In this document: one piece after another, positions 1 through 10,571 of the stretch
Numbering within the stretch: position 1 is the stretch's first letter
Layout of the letters: every line of letters starts with the position of its first letter
Assembly: GCF_025449215.1 (NCBI RefSeq)
Contig: NZ_CP104900.1
Coordinates: 3,596,001 to 3,660,000, forward strand
Direction of reading: 5' to 3'
Length of the DNA stretch: 64,000 bases
Source of the DNA: Shewanella seohaensis
Lineage (GTDB): Bacteria; Pseudomonadota; Gammaproteobacteria; Enterobacterales; Shewanellaceae
The notes under the pieces: generated by a model
Databases searched by the model: none
Seen by the model: only the letters and a program-made list of their open reading frames with translations
Told to the model about the DNA's origin: nothing
Program-made: the position numbers and the translations under genes

Positions 1-247
1 CTTTCGCATCGCCCGCCGTTTGGCAAGCATCGAGCATAGAGATATCCGCCCCAGCGACGAAGGAGTCTTTTTTACCCGAAATCAGCACTAGGCCACGGAT
101 ACTGCTATCGCGTTTAATCTCAGACAGAATCTCACTGATCTCAGGGCCAAATTCTGCCTTGAGGGTATTCATGGTTTCGCCGGGTACGTCCATCGTTAGA
201 ATGGCGATACCGTCTTCACGGCGGGTTAAATTAAATGTCTTTTCCAT
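1..247 (-). CDS. fadJ: Fatty acid oxidation complex subunit alpha FadJ, N-terminal part only
   Basis: Only the first 82 or so codons lie in the window; the gene runs off the left edge. The visible part starts MEKTFNLTRREDG and holds the enoyl-CoA hydratase (crotonase) start, including the SFVAGADISML stretch typical of the oxyanion-hole region. FadJ carries enoyl-CoA hydratase and 3-hydroxyacyl-CoA dehydrogenase activity and partners the thiolase FadI in beta-oxidation. An alternative ATG at 253 overlaps the fadI stop codon (TAATG), so the two genes are translationally coupled; I prefer the ATG at 247 because it matches the family N-terminus as I know it. Confidence 0.9.
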   Translation of the reverse strand, partial: MEKTFNLTRREDGIAILTMDVPGETMNTLKAEFGPEISEILSEIKRDSSIRGLVLISGKKDSFVAGADISMLDACQTAGDAK

Positions 248-252
248 CGCCA

Positions 253-1563
253 TTACTCCACTTCCACAATCATTGCAGCCCCTAAACCACCCGCAGCACA
301 GGCCGTTGCCAGACCCGTTCCGCCGCCACGACGCTTAAGCTCACGGCAAACCTGAGTGATTAAACGTGTTCCTGTGGCCGCAAATGGATGACCGTAAGCT
401 AAAGAACCACCAAGCACGTTAAATTTGCTCATATCGATTTCACCAATAGCACGATTACGCCCTAATTTTTCTTCGGCAAATTTCTTTGAGGCAAACATCT
501 GCATGTTGGCTAAGGTTTGTGCCGCAAAAGCTTCATGCATTTCGATAAGAGTTAAATCTTCTAATTCCATGCCGGCGCGCTTTAATGCCAATGGCGTTGC
601 ATAGGATGGCCCCATCAGCATGTCTTGCCAGACATCAATCGCGGTAAATGCGTAGCTCTTAATGTAACCAATAGGTTGATAACCCAAGGCCTTAGCACGG
701 CCTTCACTCATCAAAATGATCGCCGAGGCACCATCGGTTAGCGGCGTACTGTTAGCGGCTGTCACGCTGCCATGCTTTTTATCGAAAGCGGGACGCAGTT
801 TAGCGTAAGAGCTTAAATCGGAGTTTTCACGAATGTTATTATCGCGCTCGATAAACTGTTTGTAAGGGGGAACATGGGCCACCATCACTTCGTCACGTAG
901 GTGACCTGAAGCCCAAGTTTCACTCGCCAGCGTGTGGGAACGGTGCGCCAATGCATCTTGGTCGGCGCGGCTGATATTATAGGTCTTGGCCATTTGCTCT
1001 GCGGTTTGTCCCATGGACAATCCCGTAGAATACTCGGCAACGGCAGGCGGCACAGGCAGTAAATCTTTAATGCCTAAACGGCGGAAAATTTGTAACTTTT
1101 GGCCAAAGCTGCGAGCTTTGTTTAGATCAACTAAGGCATGGGCAAGTTTTTTAGATACCCCAATAGGCAATACCGATGAGGAGTCGGCGCCGCCGGCAAT
1201 ACCAATCTCGATATTGCCGGTCATGATTGACTCGGCCACATTCACCGCAGATTGGAAACTGGTCGCACAAGCACGGGTCACGCTGTAGGCATCGGTTGAC
1301 ACATCCATGCCGGTTCCTAACACGATTTCACGGGCAATGTTCGGTGCCGCAGGCATTTGTACCACCTGACCATAGACCAGTTGCTCAATCAACTTAGGGT
1401 CTAGTTCGCTACGGGCCAGCAGCTCGTTAACCACCATTTTGCCCATATCGAGCGCCGACACACCGTGGAATGCGGTCGCCTGTTTCGCAAATGGCGTTCT
1501 TAAGCCCGCCACAATGGCGATACGCTCACCCTTTGCGTTAGTTACCTGTTGTCTATCACTCAT
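253..1563 (-). CDS. fadI: 3-ketoacyl-CoA thiolase FadI (acetyl-CoA acyltransferase)
   Basis: A 436-residue thiolase of normal FadI length that performs the last step of beta-oxidation, cleaving 3-ketoacyl-CoA with CoA. The acyl-accepting cysteine is Cys99 in [12 protein letters not shown]. The C-terminal catalytic block shows [18 protein letters not shown] with the active-site His and [13 protein letters not shown] with the second Cys. It is the first gene of fadIJ, and its stop codon overlaps a possible fadJ start. A FadR-like operator lies about 100 bases upstream of the start, so repression relieved by long-chain acyl-CoA is likely. The second thiolase system in related bacteria is FadA; the longer protein and FadJ partner favour FadI. 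Confidence 0.95.
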   Translation of the reverse strand: MSDRQQVTNAKGERIAIVAGLRTPFAKQATAFHGVSALDMGKMVVNELLARSELDPKLIEQLVYGQVVQMPAAPNIAREIVLGTGMDVSTDAYSVTRACATSFQSAVNVAESIMTGNIEIGIAGGADSSSVLPIGVSKKLAHALVDLNKARSFGQKLQIFRRLGIKDLLPVPPAVAEYSTGLSMGQTAEQMAKTYNISRADQDALAHRSHTLASETWASGHLRDEVMVAHVPPYKQFIERDNNIRENSDLSSYAKLRPAFDKKHGSVTAANSTPLTDGASAIILMSEGRAKALGYQPIGYIKSYAFTAIDVWQDMLMGPSYATPLALKRAGMELEDLTLIEMHEAFAAQTLANMQMFASKKFAEEKLGRNRAIGEIDMSKFNVLGGSLAYGHPFAATGTRLITQVCRELKRRGGGTGLATACAAGGLGAAMIVEVE

Positions 1564-1658
1564 TTGTCACCCTCTTTATGTGCGCTATCGCTGAGAGATT
1601 TCAGGCGGCGCTATCGATTTCCATGTTTGCCCTGCTGTTTGGCACCAAAAAGCCTAAT

Positions 1659-1675
1659 AACAGGTCTGACCATTA
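1659..1675 (-). promoter_or_regulatory. FadR-like operator upstream of fadIJ
   Basis: Read on the minus strand the site is TAATGGTCAGACCTGTT. It agrees with the FadR consensus ANCTGGTCNGACNTGTT at all but two defined positions (the first A and the C), keeping TGGTCNGACNTGTT. It sits about 96 bases upstream of the fadI start. The surrounding 1564-1835 gap contains no gene that I accept. Binding by FadR is inferred. Confidence 0.55.
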
Positions 1676-1835
1676 AAGTGTGATCTGATTCTAACTTCTT
1701 GTCAGCAAGTTTTAAACACTTGTTTGTTTTTTTAACACTAGCCAAACCCTTAGGGAATTCTTTACCATATTCGTTGTCTATAGCCCACACACGTATTTTC
1801 AATCGATATTTTCAACCTAAAAAACGAGTAGCATC

Positions 1836-2792
<957 letters not shown>

Positions 2793-2865
2793 TCTCAGGG
2801 CATGGACTGGATACGCGGGCTGATAAATCCTAGGTAACTGAATCGCTTTGTATGAGTAGCTTTGA

Positions 2866-3834
2866 ATGAATAACAGTGCGCTAAACGCATCCCTACACGG
2901 TGATGGCAATCCACATGGCTTGCCATTATTTGCCGACGGGCTGCATTTAACCGAGAAAGAACTGCTCGCCTGCCAGACGATTGCGCGGGCTATTCCTGAG
3001 CGTCACAGCCGAGCACGTGCCAATATGGCGGGGCATCGCAGCAGTTTAATCAAAGGCCGCGGGATGGAATTTGCCGAAGTGCGCCATTATCAACAGGGGG
3101 ACGATGTACGCACTATTGATTGGCGCGTGACCGCCCGCACAGGACAAACCCACACTAAGCTATTTATTGAGGAGCGCGAGCGCCCTATTCTGCTGCTACT
3201 CGATTTAAGCCAGAGCCTGTATTTTGGCTCGAGTTTGCTGCTGCAATCGGTACAAGCGGGACATTTAGCGACCACGCTAGGTTGGAATGCCATCAATCAT
3301 GGTGACAGACTCGGCGCCTTAATCGCCTGTGAGTCGGAGCATCTAGAGTTAAAACCCCGCAGTCGCCGCCAAGGGATTTTACAGCTCATTTCAGGCCTGC
3401 GCCGAGTGCACGAGCAACAACTCAATCAGCTCAGCAGTCATCCACGGGATCCAGACCATATCCTGCGCGCCTGCCAGCGCTTGCAGCGGATCGCGAAACC
3501 GGGCTCATTGATTTGGATCATCACAGATGGCAGCCATTTTACGCCGCAATGTATCGCGCCGCTGACAGAACTTAAACGCCATTGTGATATTGGCGCTTAT
3601 CTGGTGACAGACCCTCTCAGGCAGGGCAACCTCAACTTACCCAAGCAGTTTAGTTTGCCAGTTCGCGAAGGGGACCAAGATTTAGTGCTGACTCGCGACA
3701 GTTATCAAGCATGGCTTGGGCAGCAACAACAGCAGCAGAATGACTTTATCGCCATGATGCAAAAGCTGAAGGTGCGTACCCAATTTATCGACGCTGGTTT
3801 ACCCCTCGCGCAGCAGCTAGCCTTACTGCAATAA
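2866..3834 (+). CDS. DUF58 domain-containing protein
   Basis: A 322-residue DUF58 protein. The family hallmark is GRGMEFAEVRHYQQGDDVRTIDW at about residues 65-88 (written in two parts by position: Gly-Arg-Gly-Met-Glu-Phe then Asp-Asp-Val-Arg-Thr-Ile-Asp-Trp), followed by a VWA-like segment beginning ILLLLDLSQSLYFGS. DUF58 proteins are routinely encoded right after moxR and are thought to be VWA-type partners of the ATPase. The gap to moxR is 73 bases and the gene is co-directional with the rest of the cluster. No catalytic function is known. Confidence 0.88.
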   Translation: MNNSALNASLHGDGNPHGLPLFADGLHLTEKELLACQTIARAIPERHSRARANMAGHRSSLIKGRGMEFAEVRHYQQGDDVRTIDWRVTARTGQTHTKLFIEERERPILLLLDLSQSLYFGSSLLLQSVQAGHLATTLGWNAINHGDRLGALIACESEHLELKPRSRRQGILQLISGLRRVHEQQLNQLSSHPRDPDHILRACQRLQRIAKPGSLIWIITDGSHFTPQCIAPLTELKRHCDIGAYLVTDPLRQGNLNLPKQFSLPVREGDQDLVLTRDSYQAWLGQQQQQQNDFIAMMQKLKVRTQFIDAGLPLAQQLALLQ

Positions 3835-3897
3835 CAGCACGGCAAATAAGTGAGTAATAGTAGACAGTGCAACATAAAGCATAAGTGAGTCCAAAGC

Positions 3898-4491
3898 GTG
3901 AACCCACAAACTCTAAATCCAGCCTTGGATAAGGCTGCCACGCCAAATCCCGCTTTGGCGGATTTACAAGATATTATTCTCCCCGACCCGATTGGGGCTT
4001 GGCCATGGGCCATAGGTTATTGGTTAGCACTCGCTATCCTGTTAGTTTTGTTAATTGCCGCAATTCTTTGGCTCAAAAAACGTGCCGCCTACTTAGCGCC
4101 TAAAAAAGCCGCCCAAGGGTTATTTGCAGCACTTGATCCTCATTCGAGCCAGTATCCCTCTGACGTGAATCAGCTGTTAAAGCGCACCGCCTTAAGTTAT
4201 TTTCCAAGGGAAGTGATAGCGAAACTCGACGGCCCCGCGTGGGCAAACTGGTTAGATAGCCATTTGCCCACAAAGCAGCGCGGCCGTATTGGGCCATTAT
4301 TGGATAAACGCCACCAGGCTAAACCACTCAGCGCCGAGGAGGCCCAGGAGTTACAGGCCCTCGCCCGCAGTTGGTTTGCCTCAAAAGCCAAATTAAGCGC
4401 ACCGATAATGCACACTGCTGCAAGCCAAAACCCGACTTCGTCGGCAACAGTAACACCGGCTCCAGCTAAGCCTGCGGAGGAGCAATGTTAA
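3898..4491 (+). CDS. DUF4381 domain-containing membrane protein
   Basis: A 197-residue protein with one strong membrane segment (about 38-61, WALAILLVLLIAAILWL-like) and a cytosolic C-terminal half. The segment DIILPDPIGAWPWAIGYW before the helix is typical of DUF4381 proteins, which occur between DUF58 and VWA genes in Bat clusters. The start codon is GTG. Its stop codon lies within a 7-base overlap with the ATG at 4485 that should begin the next gene, which indicates translational coupling. Function unknown; by context it is a membrane partner of the MoxR/VWA complex. Confidence 0.8.
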   Translation: MNPQTLNPALDKAATPNPALADLQDIILPDPIGAWPWAIGYWLALAILLVLLIAAILWLKKRAAYLAPKKAAQGLFAALDPHSSQYPSDVNQLLKRTALSYFPREVIAKLDGPAWANWLDSHLPTKQRGRIGPLLDKRHQAKPLSAEEAQELQALARSWFASKAKLSAPIMHTAASQNPTSSATVTPAPAKPAEEQC

Positions 4492-5590
4492 CAGTCGCAT
4501 GGCCTTTGGCATTGATTTTACTGCCTTTACCTTTTATTTTTGGCGTCGCCAAACGGTGCAAGCCGAAGGTGGCCGCCTGCAATTGCCCGGCATTAGCCAA
4601 ACGGGCAAGGCCAATATCACTAGCCACAGCCGCCAAAGCCGCAAGCGCTATTGGTTGATGTGGAGCTTGTTAGTGCTTGCTATCGCCCGCCCACAATGGC
4701 TTGGCGATCCGATTGAACTACCAAGCCAAGGGCGGGATCTGATGCTGGCGGTGGACTTATCCGGCAGTATGCAGATTGAAGATATGGTGATTAACGGCAA
4801 AGTCGTCGACCGTTTTACCCTGATCCAACACGTGGTCAGTGAGTTTATTGAGCGTCGCAAAGGCGATCGTATCGGTTTGATTTTATTTGCCGATCACGCT
4901 TATCTACAGGCACCACTCACCCAAGATAGACGCTCTGTCGCCCAGTATTTAAAGGAGGCGCAGATTGGCCTTGTCGGTAAGCAAACGGCGATTGGCGAGT
5001 CGATTGCGCTCGCGGTCAAGCGCTTCGACAAAATGGATGAGAGTAACAGAGTCTTGATTTTATTGACTGACGGTTCAAATAACGCCGGTAATATCGAGCC
5101 TGAGCAAGCGGCACAAATCGCCGCTAATCGCAAAGTGACGATTTATACCGTGGGCGTGGGTGCCGATGTTATGGAAAGACGCACCCTGTTTGGTCGTGAG
5201 CGCGTCAATCCGTCGATGGATCTCGATGAAAACCAACTCAAGCATATTGCCGATGTTACCCATGGCCGCTATTTCCGCGCCCGTAACAGTCTAGAGCTGG
5301 AACAGATTTATCAAGAAATTGATAAACTGGAGCCCGTGAGTCGCGATCAACTCAGCTATCGCCCTCAAGCGGAACTATTCTATTGGCCGCTCGCCCTCGC
5401 GCTACTCACCAGTATTTGGATAGCCTTAGGTCAGTTATCGCTGTTTTCGCGGACTAAAAACCCTGTTCCATCCGCAACACCACGGGGGATGTTCGTTAAT
5501 GAGCCTGCATTTTATTCGTCCAGAATGGTTACTCGCCCTGTTGCCACTGGCTATCATCCTGTGGGCGCTATGGCGTCAACACCAGAGTAA
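4485..5590 (+). CDS. BatA-like VWA domain membrane protein, frameshifted near its start as read
   Basis: A VWA protein with the MIDAS motif DLSGS and metal-site partners, a central GKQTAIGESIALA and LLTDGSNNAG block, and a C-terminal membrane helix (FYWPLALALLTSIWIAL). As read, the open frame starts at 4499 and lacks the usual N-terminal hydrophobic segment and any ribosome site. The ATG at 4485 has a strong GGAGGAG upstream and encodes MLTVAWPLALILLPLPFIF, a normal BatA membrane start, but in another frame. One extra T in the T5 run at 4537-4541 joins the two as FIFWRRQTVQAEGG. The 3' end overlaps the next gene by 92 bases; one extra G in the G5 run at 5484-5488 would end the protein as RGDVR with a TAATG junction to the next start. 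The 3' correction is less certain. Confidence 0.82.
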
Positions 5591-7562
5591 CAGTGCTTGG
5601 AATCGCTATATTGCACCGCACTTGGCCAAAATATTGGTCACAGAGGGCACGCAAAAATCCCGTCGACCATTGCATATCTTGGCTTTCACTTGGGTAATTG
5701 CCACCTTGGCCTTAGCGGGGCCGGCGCTCAATAAGCAAACTTTGCCGGTTTTTGCGGCCGAGCAAGGTCGAGTGTTGGTGATGGATATGTCTGTCTCCAT
5801 GTTTGCCACCGATCTGGCGCCCAACCGTTTAACCCAAACTAAGTTTCGAGCGACGGATTTGCTCCGCGGCTTAAAAGAAGGCGAAACAGGCCTGATTGCC
5901 TTCGCCGGCGATGCCTTTACCATAAGCCCGCTCACCCGAGACACGGGCACGCTGCTTAATTTATTACCCACTTTAAGCCCTGACATTATGCCCGTGTTGG
6001 GCTCAAACCTAGCGGCCGCCCTAACCCAAGCTAAAAATCTACTGGCACAGGGCGGGCATCTACGGGGCGATATTATTGTGATGACAGATGGCATCACCCC
6101 GAGGCAATTCGATGAGGCCAACTCGGCCTTAGCTGGTAGCCAATATCGACTCGCGATCATGGGATTTGGTAGCCCCCAAGGCGCCCCCATCCGCTTACCC
6201 GATGGCCAATTACAGCGCGACAGCAGCAATGAAGTCGTTGTCGCCAAAACCGACTTTGGTTTACTGCAAAAATTAGCCGATAACCATAATGGCATCATGA
6301 TCCCCAATCGTGCCGATGGTCAGGATTTAGCACAGTTGCAACACTGGTTGAGTGACAGTGGCGATGCCAAAGCCACGGATCTCGATGGAGAAACCTGGCA
6401 GGATCTCGGCCCTTACCTCGCCTTACTCTTAATCATCCCTGCCCTGCTGAGCTTTAGGCAAGGTATGCTCGCCAACTGGCTGCTGATGGGATTGGGCGGT
6501 CTATTGCTCAGCGCTGCGCCGCAAAACGCCCATGCCAGCGCATGGGACTCGCTCTGGCACACCCAAGAGCAACAGGCGATGCAGGCCTATCAAGCCGAGG
6601 ATTACGCTAATGCCGCACAAAAATTCGAAACGCCCCAATGGCAAGGCGCGGCGCAGTACAAGGCCGGCGAGTACGAACAGGCACTAAAAAGCTTTGAGCA
6701 AGATAACTCAGCCAATGGCCTTTACAACCAAGGCAACGCGCTGATGCAACTCGGTAAACCCGACAAAGCCAAGGAACGTTATCAGGCCGCACTCGACAAG
6801 CAGCCCGAGTTCCCACAGGCCAAAGCCAACCTTGAGTTAGCTGAGAGATTGCTGAACCAGCAGCAGTCGCAGCAAAATGCTGACAATCAAGATAAGCAGT
6901 CTCAAGGCGATCAAAACCAACAGGGACAGAACCAGAACGATCAGCAGCAGGGACAAAACCAGCAGCCGGGAGAACAACAATCCTCGCAAAACGACCAAGC
7001 TCAACAGCAGTCTCAAGAGCAGCAGTCCCAACAGCAAAATAATCCCGATCAAGCGAACGAAAAACCGTCGCAGGAGCAAAACGCCTCATCACAGCAGAAT
7101 GAACCTGAGCAAGGCGCACAAGATAAACAGCAAGCGAGTGATGATAAAGCTAAGCAAGACCAGCAAGATTCGCAGCAAGAACAACAGCAGGCCGAGCAAC
7201 AAGCTAATCAGCAAAACGGCGCCGATGACAATGCTGAAGATAAAGAAGATCCAGCCAGCAACGAGGCAAAAATGCAGGCAAAGGTCGAGGATGATAAGTC
7301 CAACGCCGAGCAAAAACAGCAACAGGCCGTAGCGCAAAAAGCGGATAAAGAGAAACAGGCGCAGGCGGATAAAAAACCAGATACCGCAATTGAGTCTGTT
7401 GAAGCGCCGCCGAGTAACAGCGAGCCTTTGCCCGCGGAGATGCAGCGAGCACTGCGGGGCGTGAGTGAAGATCCACAGGTGTTGCTGCGTAATAAGATGC
7501 AACTCGAATATCAAAAACGCCGTCAAAATGGCCAAATATCAAGGGATAACGAACAGTGGTGA
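5499..7562 (+). CDS. BatB/BatC-type protein: VWA domain plus TPR and Gln-rich tail
   Basis: A 687-residue membrane protein. Order: N-terminal hydrophobic helices (about 8-22 and 54-72), VWA domain with MIDAS DMSVSMFATD near residue 98, a further membrane helix pair (about 308-350), then TPR repeats (about 360-455, e.g. ANGLYNQGNALMQLGKPDKA), and a highly Gln/Asn/Asp-rich tail (about 460-640) before a short conserved end. In Bacteroides BatB and BatC are separate; here VWA and TPR parts are fused. The Gln-rich tail is low complexity and probably disordered. It overlaps the following batD-like gene by 7 bases. Confidence 0.88.
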   Translation: MSLHFIRPEWLLALLPLAIILWALWRQHQSNSAWNRYIAPHLAKILVTEGTQKSRRPLHILAFTWVIATLALAGPALNKQTLPVFAAEQGRVLVMDMSVSMFATDLAPNRLTQTKFRATDLLRGLKEGETGLIAFAGDAFTISPLTRDTGTLLNLLPTLSPDIMPVLGSNLAAALTQAKNLLAQGGHLRGDIIVMTDGITPRQFDEANSALAGSQYRLAIMGFGSPQGAPIRLPDGQLQRDSSNEVVVAKTDFGLLQKLADNHNGIMIPNRADGQDLAQLQHWLSDSGDAKATDLDGETWQDLGPYLALLLIIPALLSFRQGMLANWLLMGLGGLLLSAAPQNAHASAWDSLWHTQEQQAMQAYQAEDYANAAQKFETPQWQGAAQYKAGEYEQALKSFEQDNSANGLYNQGNALMQLGKPDKAKERYQAALDKQPEFPQAKANLELAERLLNQQQSQQNADNQDKQSQGDQNQQGQNQNDQQQGQNQQPGEQQSSQNDQAQQQSQEQQSQQQNNPDQANEKPSQEQNASSQQNEPEQGAQDKQQASDDKAKQDQQDSQQEQQQAEQQANQQNGADDNAEDKEDPASNEAKMQAKVEDDKSNAEQKQQQAVAQKADKEKQAQADKKPDTAIESVEAPPSNSEPLPAEMQRALRGVSEDPQVLLRNKMQLEYQKRRQNGQISRDNEQW

Positions 7563-9217
7563 TCAGACAATTTTTTATCCTCCTCACGCTTTGCATCGCG
7601 GTCATTCAACCCGCCTTTGCCCTGAGCAAACTCGAGGCGTCGGTCGATCGCAATCCGGTAATGGAGGGAGAGTACTTTGTGCTCAATGTCAGTGCCGACG
7701 ATGAGGTCGACACGGGTAAACTCGATACCTCCATCCTGCTCAAGGATTTTATCGTGGGTCGCACCAGCGTGAGTCGCAGCACCCAGATAATGAACTTCGA
7801 TGCGGTCAAAGAGACCCGCTGGCAAGTGCTGCTTGCCCCAAAGCAAAAGGGCCAACTGACCATTCCATCCTTTAGCATTGATGGCGTCAGCTCCGCTGAA
7901 ATTCCCCTCAGGGTGGTCGAAGCGGGCGCACAACCTGAACAGGCCAAGAATCTGTTTATCGATGCCAAAGTCTCGACCGATGAGGCCTACGTCGGCCAGC
8001 TTATTACCTATAAAGTAAAGCTTTATCTTGCGGTCGAACTGCAACGCGGTGTGCTCAATGCCCCGGTAATCGAAGGCGCGCAGATTAAGCAAATTGGCGA
8101 AGACAAAGACGGCTCAGAGATTATCGAAGGCCGTCGTTACCGCGTGATTGAGCGCACCTATGGCATCATTCCTGACTTACCCGGCCAAGTGAATATCAAA
8201 GGCGCGACCTTTTCTGGCGATGTATTAGTGGAATCCCAACGCCGTGGCGGCATGTTTGGCTTTAACGAGAGCCGCCCAATGCAGGCTGGCGCGCCTTCCT
8301 TAAGCATCCAAGTCGAACCTGCACCAACGAGCTTCCAAGGCCAATGGCTCGTGGCCGATTTAGTGGCCTTAAAAGAAAGTTTTCCTGAGGATGTAAAAGA
8401 GTTTACCGTCGGTAGTCCCATCACCCGCACGCTCACCTTATTGGCCTCCAATGCCGATGAGAATAGCTTGCCAGATATCGCGCAAAACCTGCCGCCTGAG
8501 CTCAAATCCTATCCCGAAAAACCCCAGCGCCAGAGCTTTGTGCGCGACGCGCAGATAGTGTCCCAATACAGTATTACCTCGGCTATCGTCCCCAGTAAGG
8601 CGGGCACTTTTACCTTACCCGAAGTGAAAGTACCTTGGTGGAATCCGCATCTTAAACGCCAAGAAATGGCAACCCTGCCCGCCCGCACCATTCAAGTAAA
8701 AGGTGGCGCCGTGGTCGATACGCCCATCGAACCCAACTGGCAGGCAAATACCAGCACGAACAGTGAAAGTCATTGGAGCGCGAATCTGTTCGCCCTGCTG
8801 TGGCTGGTGACATTAGTCGCTTGGGCCGTCACTTTTGTCGCTTGGCGACGTGCGCTGAAGCGCCAAACAACAGTCAATACACCAGTAGTCACGCAACCGC
8901 TCGTTCTTAGCACTGGCCTTAAGGGCTTAGAGCAAGCCTGCGCTAAAGGTAATGTCAGTGATATTTTGCAGCAATTGCAGCAATACTATAGTGAGCAGGC
9001 CGCTCGCCCTATGACACTCGATAAAATTGCCGCGCAGTCGAGCGAGTTAGCTGAGGCGATTCGTCAGTTGCAAGCCTTAGCCTACGGCGGTAAAGCCAAT
9101 AGCGACGCCCAACTGGCAAGCGCAGCAAAAGCATTGTTAAGCGCGGTGAAAAGCGGCAAGTTACACCCCATGGCGCAGCAATCCACGCCATTACGCCCGT
9201 TGAATCCCAATGGCTAA
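7556..9217 (+). CDS. BatD family protein (oxygen tolerance)
   Basis: A 553-residue exported membrane protein. Residues 1-22 form a signal peptide (MVIRQFFILLTLCIAVIQPA then FA-LS), followed by repeated beta-rich domains with the BatD pattern (LEASVDRNPVMEGEYFVL near the start) and one membrane helix at about 415-434 (ALLWLVTLVAWAVTFVAW), then a helical cytosolic tail. It starts at a GTG that overlaps the end of the preceding gene. It closes the MoxR-Bat operon, whose products likely form an envelope complex; the exact task is not established. Confidence 0.88.
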   Translation: MVIRQFFILLTLCIAVIQPAFALSKLEASVDRNPVMEGEYFVLNVSADDEVDTGKLDTSILLKDFIVGRTSVSRSTQIMNFDAVKETRWQVLLAPKQKGQLTIPSFSIDGVSSAEIPLRVVEAGAQPEQAKNLFIDAKVSTDEAYVGQLITYKVKLYLAVELQRGVLNAPVIEGAQIKQIGEDKDGSEIIEGRRYRVIERTYGIIPDLPGQVNIKGATFSGDVLVESQRRGGMFGFNESRPMQAGAPSLSIQVEPAPTSFQGQWLVADLVALKESFPEDVKEFTVGSPITRTLTLLASNADENSLPDIAQNLPPELKSYPEKPQRQSFVRDAQIVSQYSITSAIVPSKAGTFTLPEVKVPWWNPHLKRQEMATLPARTIQVKGGAVVDTPIEPNWQANTSTNSESHWSANLFALLWLVTLVAWAVTFVAWRRALKRQTTVNTPVVTQPLVLSTGLKGLEQACAKGNVSDILQQLQQYYSEQAARPMTLDKIAAQSSELAEAIRQLQALAYGGKANSDAQLASAAKALLSAVKSGKLHPMAQQSTPLRPLNPNG

Positions 9218-9310
9218 ACACAGATGGATAAATCAAAACGACGCACGGCTTAATCGAATGAGTAAGGTGTAATTTTTTGAATCGTAAAATAAAAAGAAAA
9301 TATCGAAAAA

Positions 9311-9874
9311 ATGTTTGCTAACTGGCGAAAGAAATCCGTCGAGCCTGCGGTCTCTTCTGACATGCTGAGCAAACAACGACGATACAACAGCCTAGTCAAG
9401 GCGCTGCACGCCGATATCTTCCGCTATGCCTTTTGGTTATGCGGCGATAAGCAGGTGGCAGAGGACATCACCCAAGAAACCTTCTTGCGGGCATGGCGCT
9501 CTTTAGATTCCCTACAGGATGATAAAGCGGCGAAGGCTTGGCTGATCACGATTCTGAGGCGCGAAAATGCCCGTCGATTCGAGCGTAAACAATTTGATTA
9601 CGCCGATGTAGAGCAAGACAGCTTAGAAGATCACATTGCCTCCAGCACCGAAGAGCAAACCGAGCAGTACTGGTTAAGGCGACAAATCGCTAAGCTGGAT
9701 ATTGAATATCGGGAGCCCCTATTGCTGCAGTTAATCGGTGGCTTTAGCGGTGATGAAATCGCCCAGCTCTTGGACTTAAACCGCAACACTGTCATGACGC
9801 GCTTATTTCGGGCGAGGAACCAATTGAAAGAACTACTTGAGAAAACCGATGTGAGAGGTCAATCCAATGGATGA
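9311..9874 (+). CDS. ECF-type RNA polymerase sigma factor
   Basis: A 187-residue sigma-70 family (ECF) protein. Region 2 is visible as DIFRYAFWLCGDKQVAEDIT followed by QETFLRAWRSL (about residues 35-65), and region 4 as LLQLIGGFSGDEIAQLLDLN with NTVMTRLFRARNQL (about 135-170), the helix-turn-helix that reads the -35 element. Its end overlaps the start of the following membrane-protein gene by 8 bases, the usual arrangement of a sigma factor and its anti-sigma factor. The gap to batD is 93 bases, so it may also be read from the Bat operon. Confidence 0.9.
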   Translation: MFANWRKKSVEPAVSSDMLSKQRRYNSLVKALHADIFRYAFWLCGDKQVAEDITQETFLRAWRSLDSLQDDKAAKAWLITILRRENARRFERKQFDYADVEQDSLEDHIASSTEEQTEQYWLRRQIAKLDIEYREPLLLQLIGGFSGDEIAQLLDLNRNTVMTRLFRARNQLKELLEKTDVRGQSNG

Positions 9875-10571
9875 GCTTAAATTTAGGCGTCAAGCTTATG
9901 AAGATCCTCATAATCAAGATCCCGAGTTTGTTGCGCAAATGCAGGAGAATGCCGAATATCAGGCGTTCGTCGCAGAGCTTAAGGGCCTCGATGCCAAAAT
10001 CACTCATGCGTTAAAAGTGGATGTGCCAGAGGACTTGGCCGACAAACTTATTCTGCGCCAACAATTGCAGCAGCACCATAAACAGCGCCGTCAAACGGGC
10101 TTTTTAGTCGCCATGGCCGCGTCGATTGCCTTTATTGTGGGGATCAGTTTCAGTTTATTGCGCTTAGGCCCAGTGGATTTAGCCGAGCATGCCTTAGCCC
10201 ATGTTTACCATGAAGGCGTAGCCTTGCAGGTGGACCAAAATGTTAACTTTAGCCAAGTGAACGCGCAGCTCGCCTCTCTAAAACACTTAGAGCATGCCAA
10301 ATTTACTGGGCAACCTGGCAAGGTCTATTACACCTCTTACTGTGATTTTCAAGGGGTTAAGAGTCTGCACTTAGTGCTGCAAGCTGAAAAAGGTAAAGTG
10401 ACGCTGTTTATTGTGCCCATCGAAAAACGCATGGTGCTGGATAACACCTTTGCCGATGGTAAATATCAAGGCATGGGCTTTGAGGCCGGTGATGCATACA
10501 TTTTGCTTGTGGGTGAAGATCAGACAGACCTTAGCTTTGTAAAAGACGAAATCAAGAACACCTTTATCTAA
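9867..10571 (+). CDS. DUF3379 membrane protein, probable anti-sigma factor
   Basis: A 234-residue protein with a charged N-terminal cytosolic part (1-72), one membrane helix at about 75-98 (TGFLVAMAASIAFIVGISFS) and a periplasmic C-terminal domain. This matches the DUF3379 family. Topology and the 8-base overlap with the upstream ECF sigma gene are what one expects of an anti-sigma factor; that role is inferred from context and not shown by a recognised zinc-binding HxxxCxxC motif, which I do not see. Confidence 0.8.
   Translation: MDELKFRRQAYEDPHNQDPEFVAQMQENAEYQAFVAELKGLDAKITHALKVDVPEDLADKLILRQQLQQHHKQRRQTGFLVAMAASIAFIVGISFSLLRLGPVDLAEHALAHVYHEGVALQVDQNVNFSQVNAQLASLKHLEHAKFTGQPGKVYYTSYCDFQGVKSLHLVLQAEKGKVTLFIVPIEKRMVLDNTFADGKYQGMGFEAGDAYILLVGEDQTDLSFVKDEIKNTFI

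Noticed and set aside
1611..1802. 63-codon minus-strand frame between fadI and moxR
   Set aside because: No ribosome site, and the FadR-like operator of fadIJ lies inside it; more likely promoter DNA.
5606..6307. 233-codon minus-strand frame opposite the BatB/C gene
   Set aside because: Complete overlap with a clear VWA coding region; antisense shadow.
6837..7332. Frames of simple composition (Leu-rich, Ser/Lys/Arg-rich) in the Gln-rich tail of BatB/C
   Set aside because: They arise from the CAG/CAA-rich low-complexity sequence read in other frames.
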